Below are positions 25,907-34,691 of a stretch of DNA of 64,000 nt, piece after piece (position 1 is the first letter of the stretch; each line of letters begins with the position of its first letter). The position numbers and the translations under genes were made by a program. The notes under the pieces were generated by a model. The model made no database searches and was not told the DNA's origin. It worked only from the letters and a program-made list of their open reading frames with translations. Origin of the DNA: Pseudogemmobacter sp044142105 (lineage in GTDB: Bacteria; Pseudomonadota; Alphaproteobacteria; Rhodobacterales; Rhodobacteraceae); NCBI RefSeq assembly GCF_044142105.1, contig NZ_JBGTYM010000001.1, positions 868,001 to 932,000 of the forward strand, in the 5' to 3' direction.

Positions 25907-26671
25907 TCACGCCCCGGCAATATGCACCTCAGTGCCCCATTCCGCACATTTCCGCGCCAGATCGGGCTGAAGCGCGCGGTCGGTGAAGACGGCCGTGATC
26001 TCCGACAACGAGGCAAGGCGCGCCGGGGCCGAGCGGTCGAACTTGGAATGGTCGGTGACCAGGAAACTCTTGCGCGCCCGGCCAAGGATCGCTTTCGAAA
26101 CCCGCACTTCCGCCAGATCGAAGTCCAGAAGATCGCCATCCGCGTCGATCGCCGAAGTGCCGATCACGGCGATATCGACCTTGAACTGCGCGAAGAACTG
26201 CGTCGTCAGCTCGCCCACCAGCCCGCCATCCTGCCGGCGCAGCGCACCGCCCGCCACCACGACCTCGCAGGCCGGATTGGCCACCAGGATATTGGCGACA
26301 TTCATGTTGTTGGTGATGACGGTGATGTTCTGGTGATTCAACAGTGCCCGCGCCACCGCCTCGGTCGTGGTGCCGATGTTGAGGATCAGGCTGGAATTGT
26401 CGGGGATCGCCGCCGCACAGGCGCGCGCAATGGCGGCTTTTGCATCCTCGTTCATCCGGCGGCGGCTTTCCCACGCGATATTGGCCACGCCCATCCGCGC
26501 CACCGCCCCGCCATGGACGCGGTCGAGATGCCCCGCTTCGGACAATTCGGCCAGATCGCGGCGGATCGTCTGCAAGGTCACATCGAAGCGCTGGGCCAGA
26601 TCTTCCACGATCACCCTGCCCTCGCTGCGTGCGATTTCGAGAATCTCGCCCTGCCGGAAACTCAGCGCCAT
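25907..26671 (-). CDS. glpR: DeoR-family glycerol regulon repressor GlpR
   Basis: Cytoplasmic repressor that should release DNA on binding glycerol-3-phosphate. It is 254 aa. The N-terminal DeoR helix-turn-helix (about residues 5-57) contains VEDLAQRFDVTLQTIRRDLAEL and the family motif HGGAVAR. The C-terminal sugar-phosphate sensor domain shows NIGTTTEAVARAL (about 97) and VTDHSKFDRSAPARL (about 210). ATG 26671 is chosen as the DeoR-type start (MALSFRQGEIL). It is divergent from glpD across 267 bp with CGAAA/TTTCG-rich sequence. Confidence 0.9.
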   Translation of the reverse strand: MALSFRQGEILEIARSEGRVIVEDLAQRFDVTLQTIRRDLAELSEAGHLDRVHGGAVARMGVANIAWESRRRMNEDAKAAIARACAAAIPDNSSLILNIGTTTEAVARALLNHQNITVITNNMNVANILVANPACEVVVAGGALRRQDGGLVGELTTQFFAQFKVDIAVIGTSAIDADGDLLDFDLAEVRVSKAILGRARKSFLVTDHSKFDRSAPARLASLSEITAVFTDRALQPDLARKCAEWGTEVHIAGA

Positions 26672-26841
26672 TGCACCCTCGTCGTCGCGTATTCCCGCGT
26701 TTTCGCACCTTTCGCGCCTTCTGTCACCCGTGCCGTGCGGCATTCACAGCTTCGTTTTCGCGCGGATTTTCGCTGCGCGCGCGAAGACATCGCCAACAAC
26801 CCTTTGATTGCACGGCTGACACCAGTTTCTGCGCGCGCAAA

Positions 26842-26880
26842 GTTTCGCTTGACTGGTAAAACGAAAAAAAACGAAAATGA
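26842..26880. promoter_or_regulatory. Candidate GlpR operator/promoter region of glpD
   Basis: AT-rich segment with TTTCG (26843-26847), TTGACT (26849) and two ACGAAAA repeats 10 bp apart (26861 and 26871). DeoR-family repressors often bind TTTCG/CGAAA repeats. More TTCGTTTTCG-like sequence occurs at about 26752-26770. TTGACA at 26886 has no good -10 partner. The assignment is tentative. Confidence 0.45.
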
Positions 26881-26938
26881 ACCTGTTGACAGCGCGGCCC
26901 GCGATGCCGCAGCCTTGGCCATGAACAGGAGACCCGAC

Positions 26939-28546
26939 GTGCCAGCCAGCGACAGACCGGAAACGGTCGATCTCTTCATCATCGGCGGAGGCATCAACGG
27001 CTGCGGCATCGCCCGCGACGCCGCCGGACGCGGGCTTTCCGTGACGCTGGCCGAGCAGGGCGATCTGGCACAGGGCACCTCCTCCGCCTCGACCAAGCTG
27101 TTCCACGGCGGGCTGCGCTATCTGGAATATTTCGAGTTCCGCCTTGTCCGCGAGGCGCTGGAGGAACGCGAGACGCTTCTCGCCGCCATGCCGCATATCT
27201 CCTGGCCGATGCGCTTTGTCCTGCCGCTTTCGCCCGAGATGCGCTTTGACACCGACACGCCCACGGCCCGACTTCTGGGTTGGACCATGCCCTGGCTGCG
27301 CGGGCGCCGCCCCGACTGGCTGATCCGGCTGGGCCTTTTCCTTTACGACACGATGGGCGGGCGAAAGATCCTGCCCGCCACCCGCACGCTCGACCTGAAA
27401 CGCGATCCCGCGGGCGGCCCGCTGCAACCGCGTTTCGCGAAAGCCTATGAATATTCCGATTGCTGGGTGCAGGATTCGCGCCTTGTCGTTCTGAATGCCC
27501 GTGATGCCGCCCGGCGCGGCGCGCAGATCCTGACCCGCACTCGCGTGACCGAGGCTCGGCGCGACGGCGCGCTGTGGAAGATCACCACGCGTGGCCCCGA
27601 CGGCCCGCAGACGCACAGTGCCCGCGCTCTGGTCAATGCCGGCGGGCCCTGGGTCGAGGATGTGATCCGCAACGTCGCCCGCATCAACTCGACCGAGGGC
27701 GTGCGGCTGGTGCGCGGCAGCCATATCGTGACGAAGAAGCTCTACGATCACGACCGCTGCTATTTCTTCCAGGGCTCGGACGGCCGGATCATCTTCGCCA
27801 TCCCCTATGAGCAGGACTTCACCCTGATCGGCACCACCGACAAGGACCATCACGGCGCCCCGTCCGAGGCGCGCTGCACCGATGAGGAACGCGACTATCT
27901 CTGCCGCTTCGCCAGCGAGTATTTCGTCCGGCCCGTCACCCCGGCCGATGTGGTCTGGACCTATTCCGGGGTGCGCCCGCTCTATAATGACGGGGCGAAA
28001 TCGGCCACGGCGGCGACGCGCGACTATGTGCTGTCGCTGGATTCGCCCCAATCCGGGGCGGCCGCACCGCTCTTGAATGTTTTCGGCGGAAAGATCACCA
28101 CCTACCGCCGCCTCGCCGAAAGCGCGCTGTCGAAACTTGGCCCGCATTTCCCCGGTCTGAAACCCGCCTGGACCGCGCGCGCTGCCCTGCCGGGTGGCGA
28201 TTTCCCAACCGATGGCGTGGCCGCGCTGATCGAGGCGCTTCTGGTGAAATATCCCTTCCTAACAAAGCCTTGGGCCACGCGCCTGATCCGCGCCTATGGC
28301 GGCGAGGCGGTACAGGTTCTGGGCGATGCCAAATCGCTTCAGGACCTTGGCCGCGATTTCGGCGGCACGCTGACCGAGGCGGAGGTGCGCTGGCTTGTGG
28401 CGCAGGAATGGGCGCAAAGCGCCGAGGATATCGTCTGGCGCCGGACCCGGCTGGGCCTGCACCTGAGCGCTGAACAGATCGAAGCGTTGCAGGCCCATCT
28501 GGCCGCAGCACACCCGGCCCGCGCCCCCGAACGCGCCGCCGGATAA
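26939..28546 (+). CDS. glpD: Glycerol-3-phosphate dehydrogenase (aerobic, FAD)
   Basis: Oxidises glycerol-3-phosphate to dihydroxyacetone phosphate at the inner membrane, passing electrons to quinone. It is 535 aa. The FAD-binding motif is LFIIGGGINGCGIARDAAGR (about residues 12-31). The family motif SSASTKLFHGGLRYLEYFEF (about 53) and WTYSGVRPLYNDG (about 335) follow. The start is set at GTG 26939 because AGGAG (26927-26931) lies 7 nt upstream; an in-frame ATG at 26921 has no such site. The frame is open far upstream to 24392 without coding character. First gene of the glp operon, 10 bp before glpS. Confidence 0.95.
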   Translation: MPASDRPETVDLFIIGGGINGCGIARDAAGRGLSVTLAEQGDLAQGTSSASTKLFHGGLRYLEYFEFRLVREALEERETLLAAMPHISWPMRFVLPLSPEMRFDTDTPTARLLGWTMPWLRGRRPDWLIRLGLFLYDTMGGRKILPATRTLDLKRDPAGGPLQPRFAKAYEYSDCWVQDSRLVVLNARDAARRGAQILTRTRVTEARRDGALWKITTRGPDGPQTHSARALVNAGGPWVEDVIRNVARINSTEGVRLVRGSHIVTKKLYDHDRCYFFQGSDGRIIFAIPYEQDFTLIGTTDKDHHGAPSEARCTDEERDYLCRFASEYFVRPVTPADVVWTYSGVRPLYNDGAKSATAATRDYVLSLDSPQSGAAAPLLNVFGGKITTYRRLAESALSKLGPHFPGLKPAWTARAALPGGDFPTDGVAALIEALLVKYPFLTKPWATRLIRAYGGEAVQVLGDAKSLQDLGRDFGGTLTEAEVRWLVAQEWAQSAEDIVWRRTRLGLHLSAEQIEALQAHLAAAHPARAPERAAG

Positions 28547-28556
28547 GGAGAGGCAT

Positions 28557-29657
28557 ATGACGCTGGAATTGCAGGGGATCGGCAAGGTGGTGTCAGGGCG
28601 GGTGCATATCCACCCCACGACCCTGAGCCTCCAATCCGGTTCCATGAACGTGCTGCTTGGCCCCACGCTGTCGGGCAAAACCTCGCTCATGCGGCTGATG
28701 GCGGGGCTGGACAAGCCAAGCTCGGGCCGCCTGATCCATGATGGGCGCGACGTGACGGGCATCCGCGTGCAGGATCGTGGCGTCGCCATGGTCTACCAGC
28801 AGTTCATCAACTATCCCGGACTGACCGTCTACGAGAACATCGCCTCTCCCCTGCGCCTTCTGGGCCGCCCCAAGGCCGAGATCGACCGCGCCGTCCGTGG
28901 CACCGCCGAGATGCTGCGCCTGACACCGATGCTGGCGCGCAAACCCCTGGAACTGTCCGGCGGCCAGCAACAGCGCTGCGCCCTGGCCCGCGCGCTGGTC
29001 AAGGGCGCGAAACTGGTGTTGCTGGACGAGCCGCTGGCCAATCTCGACTATAAGCTGCGCGAGGAATTGCGGATCGAAATTCCAAGGATCTTCGAGGCTT
29101 CGGGCGCGATCTTCGTCTATGCCACGACCGAGCCGGAAGAGGCGCTTCTTCTGGGTGGCAATACCGCCACTCTGTGGGAGGGCCGCGTCACCCAGTTCGG
29201 CCCCACCGCAGAGGTCTATCGCAACCCCGCCGACGCCACCACCGCGCGCGTCTTCAGCGATCCGCCGATGAACTTCGTCTCGGTCTTCAAGCAGGGCGCC
29301 CGGCTCAACTTCGGCGACCGCGCCAATGCCCCCGCCACCGGCGCCATGGCCGCCCTGCCGGATGGCCGCTACACCGCCGGTTTCCGCGCCAATCACATCG
29401 CGATCAACCGGCCCTCGGGCGATGCGGTGGAATTCACCTGCACTCTGGGCGTGACCGAGATCACCGGCTCGGAAACCTTCCTGCATGTCAGCCATGGCTC
29501 CGAAGCACATTGGGACCGCTGGGTCGGCCTTGTCCCCGGCGTCCATGCCCTGCCCCCTGGACAAGAGGTGAAGGTCTATCTCGACCCCGCCCATGTCTAT
29601 CTTTTCGATGCCGAGGGCCGTCTCGCCGCCCCCGCCCCCTACGCGAAAGCCGCCTGA
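28557..29657 (+). CDS. glpS: Glycerol ABC transporter ATP-binding protein GlpS
   Basis: One of two different ATPase subunits of the glycerol importer known from Rhizobium leguminosarum (glpSTPQUV). It is 366 aa. Walker A is altered to GPTLSGKTS (about residues 36-44). The signature LSGGQQQRCALARAL and Walker B LVLLDEPLANLD are intact. The switch region reads VYATTEPEEAL, with Thr where other ATPases have the switch His. A TOBE-like C-terminal part follows. It starts 10 bp after glpD and ends 1 nt before glpT. It is the complement of GlpT, whose signature is degenerate while its switch His is present. Confidence 0.92.
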   Translation: MTLELQGIGKVVSGRVHIHPTTLSLQSGSMNVLLGPTLSGKTSLMRLMAGLDKPSSGRLIHDGRDVTGIRVQDRGVAMVYQQFINYPGLTVYENIASPLRLLGRPKAEIDRAVRGTAEMLRLTPMLARKPLELSGGQQQRCALARALVKGAKLVLLDEPLANLDYKLREELRIEIPRIFEASGAIFVYATTEPEEALLLGGNTATLWEGRVTQFGPTAEVYRNPADATTARVFSDPPMNFVSVFKQGARLNFGDRANAPATGAMAALPDGRYTAGFRANHIAINRPSGDAVEFTCTLGVTEITGSETFLHVSHGSEAHWDRWVGLVPGVHALPPGQEVKVYLDPAHVYLFDAEGRLAAPAPYAKAA

Positions 29658-29658
29658 C

Positions 29659-30732
29659 ATGGCCCGGATCACGCTGGAAAACCTGGCCCACAGCTACCTG
29701 CCCCACCCCAAGGGAGAGCAGGATTTCGCGCTCAAAGAGCTGAACCATGTCTGGCAGGATGGCGGCGCCTATGCCCTTCTGGGCGCCTCGGGCTGCGGAA
29801 AGACCACGCTGCTGAACATCATCTCTGGCCTCGTCCACCCTTCGCAGGGCCGCGTCCTCTTCAACGACCGCGACGTGACCCGCGCCGACACCGCCCAGCG
29901 CAACATCGCCCAGGTCTTCCAGTTCCCGGTCGTCTACGACACGATGACCGTGCGCGACAACCTCGCCTTCCCGCTGCGCAATCGCGGCATGGACGCCGCC
30001 TATATCGCCCGGCGCGTCGACCAGATCGCCAGGATGATCGGGATGGAGGCGATGCTCGCGCGCAAGGCCCAAGGGCTGACCGCCGATGCCAAGCAGAAGA
30101 TCAGCCTGGGCCGCGGCATGGTGCGCGAGGATGTCAACGCCATCCTCTTCGATGAACCGCTGACCGTCATCGACCCCCATATGAAATGGGAATTGCGCAC
30201 CCAGCTCAAGCAGCTGCACCGCCAGTTCGGCCATACGATGATCTATGTCACCCATGACCAGACCGAGGCGCTGACCTTCGCCGACAAGGTCGTGGTCATG
30301 CATGACGGCCGCGTCGTGCAGATGGGCACGCCGGAAGAGCTGTTCGAAACCCCCGCGCATACCTTCGTCGGCTATTTCATCGGCTCGCCGGGGATGAATC
30401 TGTTTCCCGCCAGCGTGCAGGGCCGCTGCGCCCGGCTGGGCGAGGCGGCGCTTGACTTGGGCGCCGATTACGGCACGCCGCAGGGCCGCGTCCAGATCGG
30501 CATCCGGCCCGAATACACCCAGATCTCGGACCAGGGCCTGCCCGTCACCGTGACCCGTATCGAAGATGTCGGACGCCACCGCATCCTGCGCGGCGCGCTG
30601 ATGGGCCATCCGGTCAACGCCATCCTGCACGAAGGCGAAAGCCTGCCGCCCGAACCGCGCCTGAGTTTCGCCCCGGGCCGGATCAACGTTTATGCCGATG
30701 ATTGGCGCCAAAGCGCAAAAGGGGCCGCCTGA
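29659..30732 (+). CDS. glpT: Glycerol ABC transporter ATP-binding protein GlpT
   Basis: Second ATPase subunit, 357 aa. Walker A GASGCGKTT (about residues 39-47), Walker B AILFDEPLTVID and switch YVTHDQTEAL are canonical. The ABC signature is degenerate, LTADAKQKISLGRGM in place of LSGGQ. ATG 29659 is chosen over the upstream in-frame start at 29593, which lies inside glpS. The name follows the glpSTPQUV ABC system and is unrelated to the E. coli GlpT antiporter. The stop overlaps the glpP start by one base (TGATG). Confidence 0.92.
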   Translation: MARITLENLAHSYLPHPKGEQDFALKELNHVWQDGGAYALLGASGCGKTTLLNIISGLVHPSQGRVLFNDRDVTRADTAQRNIAQVFQFPVVYDTMTVRDNLAFPLRNRGMDAAYIARRVDQIARMIGMEAMLARKAQGLTADAKQKISLGRGMVREDVNAILFDEPLTVIDPHMKWELRTQLKQLHRQFGHTMIYVTHDQTEALTFADKVVVMHDGRVVQMGTPEELFETPAHTFVGYFIGSPGMNLFPASVQGRCARLGEAALDLGADYGTPQGRVQIGIRPEYTQISDQGLPVTVTRIEDVGRHRILRGALMGHPVNAILHEGESLPPEPRLSFAPGRINVYADDWRQSAKGAA

Positions 30733-31613
30733 TGGAAAAGACCCAGAACAACAAGGCCTGGTTCCTGGTCCTGCCGGTGCTGGCGCTGGTGGCCTTTTCC
30801 GCCGTGATCCCGCTGATGACCGTGGTCAATTATTCGGTCAACGACACGTTCGGGAACAACGAATTCTTCTGGGCGGGCATCGAATGGTTCGACGAGATGA
30901 TCCATTCCGACCGTCTGCACGAGGCGCTGGGCCGTCAGATCCTGTTCTCGATGATCATCCTGGCGATCGAAGTGCCGCTGGGCATCTTCATTGCGCTCAA
31001 CATGCCGAAAAAGGGCTTCTGGGCCAGCTTCTGTCTGGTCCTGATGGCGCTACCCCTGCTGATCCCCTTCAACGTCGTCGGCACGATCTGGCAGATCTTC
31101 GGACGCGTGGATATCGGCCTTCTCGGCCATACGCTGGCGGCGCTTGGCGTCGATTACAACTATGTGCGCGACACGGTGGATGCCTGGTTCACCGTCGTGA
31201 TCATGGATGTCTGGCACTGGACCTCGCTGGTGGCGCTTCTCTGCTATGCCGGGCTGCAATCCATCGCCCAAGCCTATTATCAGGCCGCCAAGATCGACCA
31301 GGCCAGCCGCTGGAAGGTCTTCCGCTATATCGAGCTGCCCAAGATGAAGGGCGTGCTGCTGATCGCGATCCTGCTGCGCTTCATGGACAGTTTCATGATC
31401 TATACCGAGCCTTTCGTCGTGACGGGCGGCGGCCCTGGCAACTCGACCACCTTCCTGTCGATCGACCTCGCCAAGATGGCGACCGGCCAGTTCGACCTCG
31501 GCCCTGCCGCCGCCTTCTCGATCATGTACTTCCTGGTGATCCTGCTGATCTCCTGGGTCTTCTACACGGTGATGACCAATATGGACCGCGCCGACACGCA
31601 GGGGGGCAAGTGA
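30732..31613 (+). CDS. glpP: Glycerol ABC transporter permease GlpP
   Basis: Inner-membrane permease, 293 aa, six membrane segments from about residue 10. The cytoplasmic loop QAAKIDQASRWKVFRYIELP (about 190) is the EAA-type ATPase contact. Gene order and type match glpP of the glpSTPQUV system. The ATG shares a base with the glpT stop (TGATG), and its stop likewise overlaps the glpQ start. Confidence 0.92.
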   Translation: MEKTQNNKAWFLVLPVLALVAFSAVIPLMTVVNYSVNDTFGNNEFFWAGIEWFDEMIHSDRLHEALGRQILFSMIILAIEVPLGIFIALNMPKKGFWASFCLVLMALPLLIPFNVVGTIWQIFGRVDIGLLGHTLAALGVDYNYVRDTVDAWFTVVIMDVWHWTSLVALLCYAGLQSIAQAYYQAAKIDQASRWKVFRYIELPKMKGVLLIAILLRFMDSFMIYTEPFVVTGGGPGNSTTFLSIDLAKMATGQFDLGPAAAFSIMYFLVILLISWVFYTVMTNMDRADTQGGK

Positions 31614-32428
31614 TGCGCCGCCCGCTGAAAACCTATATCCCCGCCGTCGTGATGACGCTGTATCTGCTGTTCCTGCTGGTGCCGATCTACTGGCTGGTGA
31701 ACATGTCGCTGAAGACCAATACCGAGATCACCAGCACCTTCACGCTGATCCCGCAGAACCCGACGCTGCAGAATTTCCGCACCATTCTGACCGATCCGGC
31801 CTGGTATATGGGCTATGTCAACTCGCTGATCTATGTGGTGATGAACACGGTGATCTCGATTACCGTCGCCCTGCCCGCCGCCTATGCCTTCTCGCGCTAC
31901 TCGTTCATGGGCGACAAGCACCTGTTCTTCTGGCTCCTGACCAACCGCATGGCGCCCCCGGCGGTGTTCGCCCTGCCCTTCTTCCAGCTTTATTCCGCCT
32001 TCGGGCTGATCGACACCCATATCGCCGTGGCGCTGGCGCATTGCCTGTTCAACGTGCCCTTGGCGGTGTGGATCCTGGAAGGTTTCATGCGCGGCGTGCC
32101 CAAGGAAATCGACGAGACCGCCTATATCGACGGCTATTCCTTCCCGCGCTTCTTCATCCGCATCTTCATGCCGCTGATCGCCAGCGGGATCGGCGTCGCC
32201 GCCTTTTTCTGCTTCATGTTCTCCTGGGTGGAGCTGCTCTTGTCGCGCACGCTGACCACCACTGACGCCAAGCCCATCGCCGCCGTGATGACCCGCACGG
32301 TTTCCGCCTCGGGCATGGACTGGGGCGTGCTGGCGGCCGCAGGCGTGCTGACCATCGTTCCGGGCGCGCTCGTCATCTATTTCGTCCGCAACTACATCGC
32401 CAAGGGCTTTGCCCTGGGAAGGGTGTGA
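31613..32428 (+). CDS. glpQ: Glycerol ABC transporter permease GlpQ
   Basis: Second permease, 271 aa, six membrane segments (first near residues 8-30, PAVVMTLYLLFLLVPIYW). The EAA loop DETAYIDGYSFPRFFIRIFM is near 165. The start ATG overlaps the glpP stop (TGATG). This GlpQ is an ABC permease and not the phosphodiesterase of the same name. Confidence 0.92.
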   Translation: MRRPLKTYIPAVVMTLYLLFLLVPIYWLVNMSLKTNTEITSTFTLIPQNPTLQNFRTILTDPAWYMGYVNSLIYVVMNTVISITVALPAAYAFSRYSFMGDKHLFFWLLTNRMAPPAVFALPFFQLYSAFGLIDTHIAVALAHCLFNVPLAVWILEGFMRGVPKEIDETAYIDGYSFPRFFIRIFMPLIASGIGVAAFFCFMFSWVELLLSRTLTTTDAKPIAAVMTRTVSASGMDWGVLAAAGVLTIVPGALVIYFVRNYIAKGFALGRV

Positions 32429-32430
32429 CC

Positions 32431-32832
32431 ATGACCAGAACCCGCTGGACCCCGATCACCCTGTCCCTTGCCGCGCTGATGGCCGCGCTTCTTCTGGCGC
32501 TCATCTGGGCCGTGCCGGTCAAGGACGGCGCGAAGGACTGGACCGCCCCCCTCATCCCGGGCGGCTGGATGGCCTGGACCTTCCCCATCGCGCTGTTCTT
32601 CTGGGTGATCGCCAGCCTCTTGATCACCATGACGCTGCTGGCGATCCGCTTTCCTGAAACGCCGCGCATCGGCATCCTGCGCATCGAGACGACGCGCGGC
32701 GACCGGCTGTTCATCACCCTTCTGGGCTCGGCCTTCATCCATCTGGCCTGGCTCTTTGTCTTCGGCACCCTGGGCTGGGCGCCGATGCTTGTCTGCCTCG
32801 TCTACGCCGCCCTCGTCTTCTGGCGGGTCTAG
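32431..32832 (+). CDS. glpU: Small membrane protein GlpU (DUF2160)
   Basis: Conserved companion of the glycerol ABC system, function unproven. It is 133 aa with about four membrane segments. Family features are GGWMAWTFPIALFFW (about 46) and ETTRGDRLFITLLGSAFIHL (about 88). This copy has an extra hydrophobic N-terminal segment (LSLAALMAALLLALIW). ATG 32431 is chosen; a GTG at 32425 overlapping the glpQ stop is an alternative. Confidence 0.85.
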   Translation: MTRTRWTPITLSLAALMAALLLALIWAVPVKDGAKDWTAPLIPGGWMAWTFPIALFFWVIASLLITMTLLAIRFPETPRIGILRIETTRGDRLFITLLGSAFIHLAWLFVFGTLGWAPMLVCLVYAALVFWRV

Positions 32833-32853
32833 CGGGGATACACCCCTTCGGGC

Positions 32854-32875
32854 GGCGGGGAAGAGGAGCCCCGCC
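32854..32875 (+). promoter_or_regulatory. Hairpin in the glpU-glpV gap
   Basis: Stem GGCGGGG (32854-32860) / CCCCGCC (32869-32875) with an 8-nt loop, no T-tract. It is likely a processing or stabilising structure that raises the level of the glpV receptor mRNA relative to the upstream membrane genes. Confidence 0.45.
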
Positions 32876-32916
32876 CCCCGCGCGAAAGCAACCAAATCAA
32901 ACGGGAGGAAGTTCGA

Positions 32917-34641
32917 ATGAGACTACGCGCAACCGCAACCGCCATGGCGCTCGCGCTGATGGCCACGGGGATGCCGGCTTGGGCCGACATGGAGGCCGCC
33001 AAGGCCTTCCTCGATGCCCAGATCGGCGACATGTCCACGCTCTCGCGCGCCGATCAGGAAGCCGAGATGCAATGGTTCATCGACGCGGCCAAGCCCTATG
33101 CCGGCATGGAGATCAAGGTCGTCTCGGAAACCATCGACACCCATGTCTATGAATCGCAGGTGCTGGCGCCCGCCTTCACCGCCATCACCGGCATCAAGAT
33201 CACCCATGACCTGATCGGCGAAGGCGATGTGGTGGAAAAGCTGCAGACCCAGATGCAGACCGGCGAGAATATCTATGACGCCTATGTCAATGACTCCGAC
33301 CTGATCGGCACCCATTGGCGCTATCAGCAGGCCCGCAACCTGACCGACTGGATGGCGGGCGAAGGCAAGGACGTTACCTCACCCACGCTCGACCTGGCCG
33401 ATTTCATCGGCACGTCCTTCACCACCGCGCCGGACGGCAAGCTGTACCAGCTGCCCGACCAGCAATTCGCCAACCTCTACTGGTTCCGCTACGACTGGTT
33501 CACGGACCCCAAGACCATGGAGGATTTCAAGGCCAAATACGGCTATGACCTGGGCGTGCCGGTCAACTGGTCGGCCTATGAGGATATCGCCGAATTCTTC
33601 ACCGGCCGCGACATGTCCTACATGGGCGGGCCCGCCACCGGCGTCTATGGCAACATGGATTACGGCAAGAAGGACCCGAGCCTTGGCTGGCGCTACACCG
33701 ATGCCTGGATGTCCATGGCCGGCATGGGCGACAAGGGCGAACCGAACGGCCTTCCGGTCGACGAATGGGGCGTCCGCGTCGATGAAAATTCGCGTCCCGT
33801 TGGCTCCTGCGTCGCGCGCGGCGGGGCCACCAACGATGCGGCGGCGGTCTATGCCGTGACCAAGGCCATCGAGTGGCTGCAGAAATACACCCCGCCGGAA
33901 GCCCAGGGCATGACCTTCGGCGAGGCCGGGCCGGTCCCGGCCCAGGGCAATATCGCGCAGCAGATGTTCTGGTACACCGCCTTCACCGCCGCCTCGGTCG
34001 CCCCTGGCACGCCGGTGATGAACGAGGATGGCACGCCCAAATGGCGCATGGCCCCCTCGCCCCACGGCGCCTACTGGTCCGAGGGCACCAAGATCGGCTA
34101 TCAGGACGTGGGCTCCTGGACGCTGATGAAATCGACCCCGGTGGATCGGGCGCAGGCGGCCTGGCTCTATGCCCAGTTCGTCACCTCGAAGACCGTCGAT
34201 GTGAAGAAGTCTGATGTCGGCCTGACCTTCATCCGCCAATCCACCATCGACAGCCCCCACTTCACCGAACGCGCGCCCAAGCTGGGCGGTCTGATCGAGT
34301 TCTACCGCTCGCCCGCCCGCACCCAGTGGTCGCCCACCGGCACCAACATCCCGGATTATCCGAAGATGGCCCAGCTGTGGTGGCAGAACATCGGCGACGC
34401 GATGTCGGGCGCCAAGACCCCGCAAGAGGCGCTGGATTCGCTCTGCGCCGATCAGGAGAAGGTGCTGGAACGCCTGGAACGCGCCGGCGTGCAGGGCGAT
34501 ATCGGCCCGAAACTGAACGAGGAAAAGGATCCGCAAGAATGGCTTGACGCCCCCGGCTCGCCGGTCGCCAAGCTGGACAATGAGGATCCGACGCCGGAAA
34601 CCATCAGCTATGACGAGCTGATCAAGTCCTGGCAGAAGTAA
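32917..34641 (+). CDS. glpV: Glycerol ABC transporter solute-binding protein GlpV
   Basis: Periplasmic glycerol receptor, 574 aa, Sec signal TATAMALALMATGMPAWA cleaved near residue 24. It is long, as in the R. leguminosarum system. It shows SETIDTHVYESQVLAPAF (about 70), LPDQQFANLYWFRYDWF (about 180) and WRYTDAWMSMAGMG (about 258). A strong GGGAGGAAG ribosome-binding site lies 7-8 nt before the ATG. Last gene of the operon, followed by a textbook terminator. Confidence 0.93.
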   Translation: MRLRATATAMALALMATGMPAWADMEAAKAFLDAQIGDMSTLSRADQEAEMQWFIDAAKPYAGMEIKVVSETIDTHVYESQVLAPAFTAITGIKITHDLIGEGDVVEKLQTQMQTGENIYDAYVNDSDLIGTHWRYQQARNLTDWMAGEGKDVTSPTLDLADFIGTSFTTAPDGKLYQLPDQQFANLYWFRYDWFTDPKTMEDFKAKYGYDLGVPVNWSAYEDIAEFFTGRDMSYMGGPATGVYGNMDYGKKDPSLGWRYTDAWMSMAGMGDKGEPNGLPVDEWGVRVDENSRPVGSCVARGGATNDAAAVYAVTKAIEWLQKYTPPEAQGMTFGEAGPVPAQGNIAQQMFWYTAFTAASVAPGTPVMNEDGTPKWRMAPSPHGAYWSEGTKIGYQDVGSWTLMKSTPVDRAQAAWLYAQFVTSKTVDVKKSDVGLTFIRQSTIDSPHFTERAPKLGGLIEFYRSPARTQWSPTGTNIPDYPKMAQLWWQNIGDAMSGAKTPQEALDSLCADQEKVLERLERAGVQGDIGPKLNEEKDPQEWLDAPGSPVAKLDNEDPTPETISYDELIKSWQK

Positions 34642-34657
34642 GTCCTGCCAGATCCTG

Positions 34658-34685
34658 AAACGGGGCCCTTCGGGGCCCCGTTTTT
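34658..34685 (+). terminator. Rho-independent terminator of the glp operon
   Basis: ACGGGGCCC-TTCG-GGGCCCCGT (34660-34681), a stem closed by the very stable C(TTCG)G tetraloop, followed by TTTTT. It ends the glpD-glpV transcript before the convergent AraC gene. Confidence 0.93.
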
Positions 34686-34691
34686 CTGGGT

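Noticed and set aside
26886..26914. TTGACA at 26886 as the glpD -35 element
   Set aside because: No acceptable -10 hexamer 16-18 bp downstream (GCAGCC region).
24392..26938. Upstream extension of glpD (frame open for about 840 extra codons)
   Set aside because: It runs antisense over a binding-protein gene and glpR; the GTG at 26939 has a good ribosome-binding site and homology begins there.
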